Of a stretch of DNA of 64,000 nucleotides, positions 58,237-64,000 are shown piece by piece. This DNA is from Pantoea sp. alder81 (GTDB taxonomy: Bacteria > Pseudomonadota > Gammaproteobacteria > Enterobacterales > Enterobacteriaceae): the NCBI RefSeq assembly GCF_020179835.1, contig NZ_JAIUDA010000002.1:806001-870000 (forward strand), read 5' to 3'. The number at the start of each line of letters is the position of its first letter. The first letter of the stretch is position 1. The position numbers and the translations under genes are program-made. The notes under the pieces are model-generated. The model ran no database searches and had not been told where the DNA came from. It saw only the letters and a program-made list of their open reading frames with translations.

Positions 58237-59829
58237 CTAGCGCGTAATGCTACTCACGAGCGCGTCCTGGCCGGCAATCATCACGCAGTTACGCCCGGCA
58301 TTTTTCGCCTGATAAAGTGCAGCATCCGCCTGTTTCAGGCTCATGTCTTGCGGCCCGTTGTCCGCTTCCCAATGCGCGATACCCACCGACAGCGTGATAT
58401 GGCCGACATGGTCAATCCAGCTCTCGGCAATGCTGGTGCGCACGCGCTCGGCAATCACACGCGCTTCTTCCGTTGAGGTAGCTGGCAGCAGCATCAGAAA
58501 CTCCTCGCCGCCGTTACGGCACACCACGTCAGTCTGGCGCGCACTGTTGCGCAGGGTTCGTGCCACCTGTTTGATCACTTCGTCACCCACATCATGGCCG
58601 AAGTTGTCGTTCACCCGTTTGAAGTGATCGATATCCAGCGCCAGCACCGCGAAGGGCTGACGCATGGTTTCGAAGTAATCCAGCACCGCACTCAGGCCAC
58701 GGCGGTTAAGCAGGCTGGTCATCGGATCGGTTTGTACTTCCGATTTCAGCCGACCGATTTTGTCCTGAACCAGACCAATCCCCGTCAGCAAGGCGCGTTT
58801 CACCTGCGCCGCTTCGAAGTACCAGGCTCGAATACCGCCAATTTCACCCGATACGCCCTGGGTATCCATCTGGCTGGCTTTACGCGCCAGTTGCCACAGC
58901 GGCAAGGCAATCAGACGGGCGAAAATCACCGCCATCAGCAAGGTCAGCAGCGCAAACGGTACAGAGTTTTTCAGCACTTTCAGCAGCAAGCCGGAAAGCG
59001 GTTGCAGGGTGACGTCAGTCGGTTTGAGCGCCACCACCATCCAGCCAGTGGTCGGCACAATGGCGTAACCCGCCAGTTTCGGCGTGTCTTCTTCGATGAC
59101 CTGCACCTCGCCATTGGTGCTCTCTTTGCGTTGACGCTCGCTGACGATCTCCGGCGCGGTTTTACCAATCAGCTGAATATTCTGGTGGTAAAGCACCTGA
59201 TTGTTGCTATCCAGTACATACACGCGCGTGCCATCCCGGTAGAACTGCTCACCGAGTAACGCATTGAGAATACTTTTCTTCTTCAGATAGATGGTGCCGC
59301 CGACATAGCCAAGGTAGCGCCCTTCGTTGCTCCAGATTGGCCAGGAGACAAACACCACCAGATTGTTGGCAGCAGAGATGGTGGGTTTACTCACCATCGG
59401 TTGACGCTGCGCCAGCGCTTCCCGCGAGGCCTGGCTGGTGAGCTGCATGCCTTTGAGCATCAGTGACTCAGGCGAAATTGCTTTCACTATCCCGTTGGTA
59501 TCGACCACCGCAACGGAGTTAAAGCTGTTGGTTTGCTCACGTAGACGGTTCACTTCCTGCTGCGCCAGTTCCGGATTATCAAAATCCTTGCCCAACTGCG
59601 TCGCGCTGTAGTGCAGCTGCGACTGTGCCAGCTGGAAAAAGACTTCCGTGGTGGCAGCCAGTTTGGTGGCATAAGCGCGATTGGCTTCGAGAGTGCTCTC
59701 GATCAGCACCATACGCTGAACGCGCCAGGTGGCGTACAACGTATTGGCGAGCGTAATGACGATACTGGTGATCGCCAGCAACGCGATCAGCGTACGCAGG
59801 TCAGTTTTTGGCCGGATGCGCATCAGCAT
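58237..59829 (-). CDS. Membrane diguanylate cyclase with periplasmic sensor domain
   Basis: Makes cyclic di-GMP from two GTP. The 530 residues comprise a first membrane helix (about 14-34), a periplasmic dCache-like sensor (about 40-285), a second helix (about 290-310), a linker and a GGDEF domain (about 365-525). The active motif is GGEEF (440-444), preceded by an allosteric inhibitory site RQTD (431-434). LDIDHFKRVNDNFGHDVGDE is the nucleotide region. It looks catalytically competent and feedback-regulated. Ligand of the sensor unknown. The ATG at 59829 has AGGGCGG upstream. Confidence 0.92.
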   Translation of the reverse strand: MLMRIRPKTDLRTLIALLAITSIVITLANTLYATWRVQRMVLIESTLEANRAYATKLAATTEVFFQLAQSQLHYSATQLGKDFDNPELAQQEVNRLREQTNSFNSVAVVDTNGIVKAISPESLMLKGMQLTSQASREALAQRQPMVSKPTISAANNLVVFVSWPIWSNEGRYLGYVGGTIYLKKKSILNALLGEQFYRDGTRVYVLDSNNQVLYHQNIQLIGKTAPEIVSERQRKESTNGEVQVIEEDTPKLAGYAIVPTTGWMVVALKPTDVTLQPLSGLLLKVLKNSVPFALLTLLMAVIFARLIALPLWQLARKASQMDTQGVSGEIGGIRAWYFEAAQVKRALLTGIGLVQDKIGRLKSEVQTDPMTSLLNRRGLSAVLDYFETMRQPFAVLALDIDHFKRVNDNFGHDVGDEVIKQVARTLRNSARQTDVVCRNGGEEFLMLLPATSTEEARVIAERVRTSIAESWIDHVGHITLSVGIAHWEADNGPQDMSLKQADAALYQAKNAGRNCVMIAGQDALVSSITR

Positions 59830-59863
59830 GACGCAACCGCCCTGGTGTGAGAATTCATAATTT

Positions 59864-59970
59864 GCGTGCCTGACAATATAGTTATAGTTGGACTAGCTAC
59901 CCCTGGTGAGGGAACCGCCAATTGTACACCTGCAAACCAGATTGAGCACGAACCATCCTGTCAGGCACGC
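59864..59970. repeat. 12-bp inverted repeats flanking about 83 bp
   Basis: GCGTGCCTGACA (59864-59875) and its exact reverse complement (59959-59970) bracket a stretch without genes. Allowing one gap, the match extends outward through ATAATT. The layout resembles terminal repeats of a tiny mobile element or a large cruciform upstream of the diguanylate cyclase gene. Confidence 0.7.
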
Positions 59971-59994
59971 GTAATTATTCAGCAAACGTTGGCG

Positions 59995-60825
59995 CTAATC
60001 GATCAGACCATTCGCATCATAGAACGGCCACGGTCCCGGATAATCGCCGATAGCGCACTGATGCGTCGTCATACCTTGCTGAGGATGCCAGCGATGCAGC
60101 AGGAAACCAGGCGGTTCCAGCACGAAATTCGCCGGACCATTTTCAGATAAATCAAAGGCCACCTGATGCGACACGCCCGGTGCCACGCAGACCAGCGTCC
60201 CGGCAAAACGCGCCTGTACCGAGCGATGTAAATGGCCGCTCAGCACGCGTTCCACCTGCGGATGCTGGCGGATGATCGCCGCCAGCGCTTCAGGATTGCG
60301 TAGCGGCTGCTTATCCATATGGCCGATACCGGAAATCAGCGGTGGATGGTGCAGCATCACCAGCGTGGGCAATTGCGGCTCACGCACCAGCTGCTCTTCC
60401 AGCCAGGCCAGCTGCGCTTGATCCACATAGCCCCAAGGCTGCTGCGGCACGCTGGAATCCAGCGCCAGCAGCTGCACACCTTTCACCCGCGCCTGCCAGT
60501 TGAGGGTTTCACCGCGCTGCAGATAGTGGTGATCCGGAAACGCCGCGCGTAACTGCTGGCGATCGTCGTGATTGCCCGCCATCAGCATGTAAGGCAGCTG
60601 CAGACGACGCAGCGCCGTTCGCAGCGTTTGATACTCTTCCGCGTTGCCAAAATCCACCAGATCGCCGGTGATCACCACCATGTCCGGGCGCGGCGTCAAA
60701 CGATTCAATGTCTCGATAACCCGCAGCAGCGCCGCCTGGGTATCCACTTTTTTGTACGACAGGCGACCGTTGGCCTTAATGTGTAAATCACTTATTTGCG
60801 CAATCAGCGTCAATGCTTCAGACAC
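59995..60825 (-). CDS. GpdQ/CpdA-like metallophosphodiesterase
   Basis: Calcineurin-type dimetal phosphodiesterase, 276 residues, probably cytosolic (no signal peptide). The metal ligands are Asp13 and His15 (ISDLHI), Asp55 (TGDLVDFG), Asn85-His86 (GNHDD), His159 or His160 (LHHPPL), and His198 and His200 (GHLH). The C-terminal PGPWPFYDANG resembles GpdQ, a glycerophosphodiesterase; the cAMP enzyme CpdA is the other close relative. It is the last gene of the ABC transporter operon, 11 bases after the ATPase gene, so its substrate is probably what the transporter imports. Confidence 0.85.
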   Translation of the reverse strand: MSEALTLIAQISDLHIKANGRLSYKKVDTQAALLRVIETLNRLTPRPDMVVITGDLVDFGNAEEYQTLRTALRRLQLPYMLMAGNHDDRQQLRAAFPDHHYLQRGETLNWQARVKGVQLLALDSSVPQQPWGYVDQAQLAWLEEQLVREPQLPTLVMLHHPPLISGIGHMDKQPLRNPEALAAIIRQHPQVERVLSGHLHRSVQARFAGTLVCVAPGVSHQVAFDLSENGPANFVLEPPGFLLHRWHPQQGMTTHQCAIGDYPGPWPFYDANGLID

Positions 60826-60836
60826 GAAATTCTTCC

Positions 60837-61826
60837 TCAGGATGCAGAAAATTGAAGTGCGGCGTCCTGCGCCAGCGTCCAGCTCACCGGTTGTCCGGCG
60901 TGCCAGGCTTCACGCGCGTGGCGATCAACCTGAATCGGCGTCGCCAGGCCAATGTCGATCATCAACCGCTGCGAGGCGCCTAAAAAGGTACTGGCGAGGA
61001 TAAAGCCCTGACGTGCATAACGATTGTCATCGGCGAGCAGCACATCTTCCGGACGACAGAAGCGCTGTGGATTGCCGCGCTTATCAACATCGACGCAGTT
61101 AATCGCCCCCACAAAATCAGCAACAAACTTCGAAGCGGGATGCTGATAGATATTTTGTGGCGTATCGATCTGCACCAGACGCCCCTGCTCCATCACGGCA
61201 ATACGATCGCCGAGGGCCATCGCCTCTTGCTGATCGTGGGTGACGTACACGGCGGTGATCGCCAGCTTCTTCAGCAGCGTGCCGATTTCCAGGCGTAAGC
61301 GGTCACGCAAACGCGCATCCAGCGCCGCCAGCGGCTCATCAAACAGCAGCACTTTAGGACGAGCCGCCAGCGCGCGCGCCAGTGCCACACGCTGTTTCTG
61401 TCCGCCCGAGAGCTTATCAATACTGCGTTGCGACAAGGCGCTGAGATCCACCAGTTCCAGCATCTCCTGCACGCGCGCTTCACGTTCTGCGCGCGCCACG
61501 CCCTGTACTTTCAAGCCGTAAGCCACGTTCTCTGCGACGTTAAGGTTGGGGAACAACGCGTAGTTCTGGAACACCATACCGACGTTGCGTTTCTCAATCG
61601 GCAGCGCGGTAACGTTGCGATCGTCGAACCACACTTCGCCGCCATCATCGCAGCGCTCAAGCCCGCTGATGATACGCAGCGTGGTGGTTTTGCCGCAGCC
61701 AGAAGGGCCGAGCAGCACCAGGGTTTCACCGGGATTGACGGTCAGATCGAGCGGATGCAGTGCTAATTGGTGATTGAAGTGACGCGAGCAACCGCGCAAC
61801 GTCACGGTAACGGCCGCAGGATTCAT
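60837..61826 (-). CDS. ABC importer ATP-binding protein (ferric/phosphonate type)
   Basis: ATPase subunit of 329 residues. Walker A GPSGCGKT (40-47), signature KLSGGQKQR, Walker B VLLFDEPLAALD and switch VTHDQQEAMALGD, followed by a TOBE-type C-terminal domain (RFCRPEDVLLADD). This belongs to the FbpC/PotA/PhnT class that serves ferric iron, polyamines or 2-aminoethylphosphonate. It overlaps the permease start by four bases. Linkage to a phosphodiesterase suggests an organophosphate substrate. Confidence 0.88.
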   Translation of the reverse strand: MNPAAVTVTLRGCSRHFNHQLALHPLDLTVNPGETLVLLGPSGCGKTTTLRIISGLERCDDGGEVWFDDRNVTALPIEKRNVGMVFQNYALFPNLNVAENVAYGLKVQGVARAEREARVQEMLELVDLSALSQRSIDKLSGGQKQRVALARALAARPKVLLFDEPLAALDARLRDRLRLEIGTLLKKLAITAVYVTHDQQEAMALGDRIAVMEQGRLVQIDTPQNIYQHPASKFVADFVGAINCVDVDKRGNPQRFCRPEDVLLADDNRYARQGFILASTFLGASQRLMIDIGLATPIQVDRHAREAWHAGQPVSWTLAQDAALQFSAS

Positions 61827-62635
61827 GCCGCCTCCTTGTTTTGGCGCGAGACCGCGCGGTTAAGCCAGTGATTGACCGCATTTAGCATCAGCAGCAGCGG
61901 TAAAATCATCAAAATGAAAATCAGCGTGTAGGCGGAACCCACTTCCAGTCGCATCGAGGCGTAACTGTCCGCAAGGCCGACCGGCAAGGTTTTGGTCAGT
62001 GGCGTATGCAACATCCAGGTGATGTTGAACTCGCCGACCGACAGAGTGATCACCATAAAGGCCCCAGCAAGAATGCCGTTGCGACAGTTAGGCACCACTA
62101 CGGTAAAGAAGCGCTGCCACAGGCTGGCTCCGAGACTGGCGGAAGCCTCTTCCAGGCGCGGCATATCCACCGCCTGCATCACTGCCAGCACCGGGCGCAT
62201 CATAAACGGCAGCGTAAACAGCACGTGACCAATCAGGATAAACACCCAGCTGTCACGCAGGCCGGAGAACTGGCCGTACAGCAGAATGATACCGAGCGCG
62301 GTGGCTAAACCGGGCAACGCCACCGGCAACATCAGGCACTCTTCAATACGTGCCGCCCAGCGTCCAGGCGCTTTTAACAAGCCCCACGCGGCAGGCACGC
62401 CAATCGCTAGCGTGACCAGTAAGCAGAACAGCGCAATCAGCAGCGACAACCAAAACGTGTCGGCATACATCTCCCACACCTGCTCAACCCACTTCAGGGT
62501 CAAGCCGCTGCGCAGGCCGATAAAATAGTTGTTAGTGACACCTGCCAGCATCGACAGCACCACCGGCACGATCATAAACAGCGCAGTCAGCGTGGTGACC
62601 AGCAGTTGCAGGCTAAACAAGCCGCGACGATTCAT
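61823..62635 (-). CDS. ABC importer permease 2 (PhnV/PotI-like)
   Basis: Inner-membrane permease, 270 residues with about six helices. The ATPase-docking EAA loop reads LEEASASLGASLWQRFFTVVVP. It overlaps the upstream permease gene by four bases (ATGA) and the ATPase gene by four bases, so the three are translationally coupled. By order and size it matches the second permease of PhnSTUV-type systems. Confidence 0.87.
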   Translation of the reverse strand: MNRRGLFSLQLLVTTLTALFMIVPVVLSMLAGVTNNYFIGLRSGLTLKWVEQVWEMYADTFWLSLLIALFCLLVTLAIGVPAAWGLLKAPGRWAARIEECLMLPVALPGLATALGIILLYGQFSGLRDSWVFILIGHVLFTLPFMMRPVLAVMQAVDMPRLEEASASLGASLWQRFFTVVVPNCRNGILAGAFMVITLSVGEFNITWMLHTPLTKTLPVGLADSYASMRLEVGSAYTLIFILMILPLLLMLNAVNHWLNRAVSRQNKEAA

Positions 62636-63489
62636 ACTGCCCCCTTATGTGCCAGACGGCGCGCCAGCATCAGCGCCAGCCAGGCCACCGCGCCCATCAC
62701 CACCGACAGCGCCGCCGCCGTGGCAAAGTTGGCGTAGTTGGTGAATTCGCCATAAATGGTCAGCGGCAGTACCGCCAGATTCGTACCCAGAGTGAAAGCG
62801 GTGCCAAATGCGCCCATGCTGGTGGCGAAACAGAGCGCGCCGGTAGAGAGCAACGCCGGTTGCAGTCCGGGCACAATCACATCCCAGGTAATTCGCCACT
62901 GGCTGGCACCGAGTGAACGTGCCGCCTCTTCCAGCGAGCGATCGAGCTTTTCACTGGCGGCCACCAGCGTGACGATGGCGCGCGGCAGCGAGAAATAGAG
63001 ATAACCGATAAACAGCCCGGTGAGTGAGTAAGCCAGCGTCCAGCGCTCGTGCACCAGGCTCATGCTGATTTGTGCCAGCAAGCCCTGACGGCCCGCCAGC
63101 ATCACCACCAGGAAACCCACCACGACGCCAGGAAAGGCCAGCGGGAAGGTCAATAAGGCTAATAACGTGCCGCGCCCAGCAAAACGCTGTCGCGCCAGAA
63201 AACAACCAACGATGGCGGCAATCGCCAACGTCACTATCGTCACGGCCAGGGACAGCACAACGGTATTCAACAAGCTAAACAGATAGTTTGGCTGAGTGAT
63301 CACCGTCCAGTAGCCGCTGTGCTGGGTGGTGCGATCGTTTTGCATACCGATTTGCAGCAAGCGCGCAAACGGCAGCAGCCAGAAGGCGCTGAAGAACAGC
63401 AGCGCGGGCAACGCCAGCCATAACCATTTGCTGCCCGGTAAGCTGCGAGCCTGGCGGCGTGAAGCCGCCAGGGTGTCGGAGATCGACAT
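62632..63489 (-). CDS. ABC importer permease 1 (PhnU/PotB-like)
   Basis: Inner-membrane permease of 285 residues. A cytosolic N-terminus with basic residues (RRQARSLPGSKW) leads into about six helices; the EAA loop is LEEAARSLGASQWRITWDVIVP. It follows the binding-protein gene by two bases and overlaps the second permease gene. Two distinct permeases argue for a heterodimeric channel. Confidence 0.87.
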   Translation of the reverse strand: MSISDTLAASRRQARSLPGSKWLWLALPALLFFSAFWLLPFARLLQIGMQNDRTTQHSGYWTVITQPNYLFSLLNTVVLSLAVTIVTLAIAAIVGCFLARQRFAGRGTLLALLTFPLAFPGVVVGFLVVMLAGRQGLLAQISMSLVHERWTLAYSLTGLFIGYLYFSLPRAIVTLVAASEKLDRSLEEAARSLGASQWRITWDVIVPGLQPALLSTGALCFATSMGAFGTAFTLGTNLAVLPLTIYGEFTNYANFATAAALSVVMGAVAWLALMLARRLAHKGAV

Positions 63490-63491
63490 GA

Positions 63492-64000
63492 TTAATGAAT
63501 CTCGCTCAGGTACTTAGCAGAGAACGCTTTCTGTGCATCGGCCATCTGCTGATAGTCGACGGTTTGTGCACGAGCGTAATCGCTATCCGGCAGGAAGAAT
63601 TTCTTCGCTTCGGGCGACATTGCTGAAGTACGCACCGGGCGCAGGAAGGCGTTCGCCCATATCGCCTGACCTTTGTCAGACAGCACATAGTCGATCACTT
63701 TCTTGCCGTTGGCTTCGTGTGGCGCGTTCTTCACCAGACTGATGACGTAAGGAACGGTCACCGTGCCCTCTTTCGGGATCACAAACGCGACGTTGGCGTG
63801 ATCTTTATATTTGGCGCGATAAGCGTTGAAGTCGTAGTCGAGCAGAATCGGGATTTCGCCAGAGAGCAGACGCGCGTAGGCAGTTTGCTTCGGTACGATT
63901 GGCTGGTTGGCCTGCAACTTCTTGAACCAGTTCAGCGCAGGTGTGAAGTCCTGCATGTTGCCGCCTTTCGCCTGGTTAACTGCCACAGCAGCCACATAAC
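63492..64000 (-). CDS. ABC importer periplasmic binding protein, 3' part only
   Basis: C-terminal 169 residues of an extracellular solute-binding protein; the frame stays open to the window edge, so the start and signal peptide lie outside. Visible features fit the iron/phosphonate-type binding fold: TAYARLLSGEIPILLDYDFNAYRAK, PKEGTVTVPYVISLVKNAPH and IDYVLSDKGQAIWANAFLRPVR, given in pieces. First gene of the operon with two permeases, ATPase and phosphodiesterase. Confidence 0.88.
   Translation of the reverse strand, partial: YVAAVAVNQAKGGNMQDFTPALNWFKKLQANQPIVPKQTAYARLLSGEIPILLDYDFNAYRAKYKDHANVAFVIPKEGTVTVPYVISLVKNAPHEANGKKVIDYVLSDKGQAIWANAFLRPVRTSAMSPEAKKFFLPDSDYARAQTVDYQQMADAQKAFSAKYLSEIH

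Overview
The window looks like chromosomal DNA of an enterobacterium, most likely an Erwiniaceae member such as Pantoea or Erwinia. Three things point there: E. coli-type housekeeping genes in long syntenic blocks, moderately high GC, and short hairpin repeats in the spacers. Genus is an inference from synteny and repeat style. I see no rRNA, tRNA, CRISPR array, prophage or intact insertion sequence.

Layout. 1-2873: ptsH-ptsI-crr, the cytosolic core of the sugar phosphotransferase system. 3315-5353 (minus): a CpxR/CpxA-like two-component pair. 5532-10285 (minus): the sulfate/thiosulfate operon cysPTWAM. 10480-13048 (minus): yfeX, yfeY, yfeZ, ypeA. 13259-15084: amiA-hemF. 15460-17739 (minus): maeB, divergent from talA-tktB (18068-21097), then ampH (21243-22418). 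22522-23580 (minus): a DUF1176 exported protein.

24161-32084 is an accessory sugar operon: DeoR regulator, periplasmic binding protein, double ATPase, two permeases, AlsE-like epimerase, AlsK-like ROK kinase and a ribokinase-family kinase. It has no aldose isomerase, so a ketose such as D-allulose is a reasonable guess for the substrate.

32129-41525 is a nitrate-centred stretch. nudK is followed by a minimal periplasmic nitrate reductase operon napDABC (no napF, napG or napH), ansP, a DUF1471 protein and the nitrate sensor pair narQ-narP side by side. 41721-58026 follows the E. coli order acrD, ypfM, yffB, dapE, ypfN, ypfH, tmcA, ypfJ, purC, bamC, dapA, gcvR, bcp, perM, interrupted by an inserted Fic-domain gene (45343-46491) with AT-rich flanks. 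58237-64000 (minus) carries a membrane diguanylate cyclase and an operon coupling a GpdQ-like phosphodiesterase to an ABC importer whose binding-protein gene runs off the window.

Most notable structures: a 36-bp in-frame minisatellite inside tmcA; dispersed hairpins with variable but pairing arms joined by two bases; mosaic repeats shared by the crr and hemF spacers; an 18-bp inverted repeat in front of the sugar operon; a 12-bp inverted repeat flanking about 83 bp next to the diguanylate cyclase; and a gene too short for ordinary ORF calling, ypfM (20 codons). Functions are assigned from remembered protein families and visible motifs; no database search was run.
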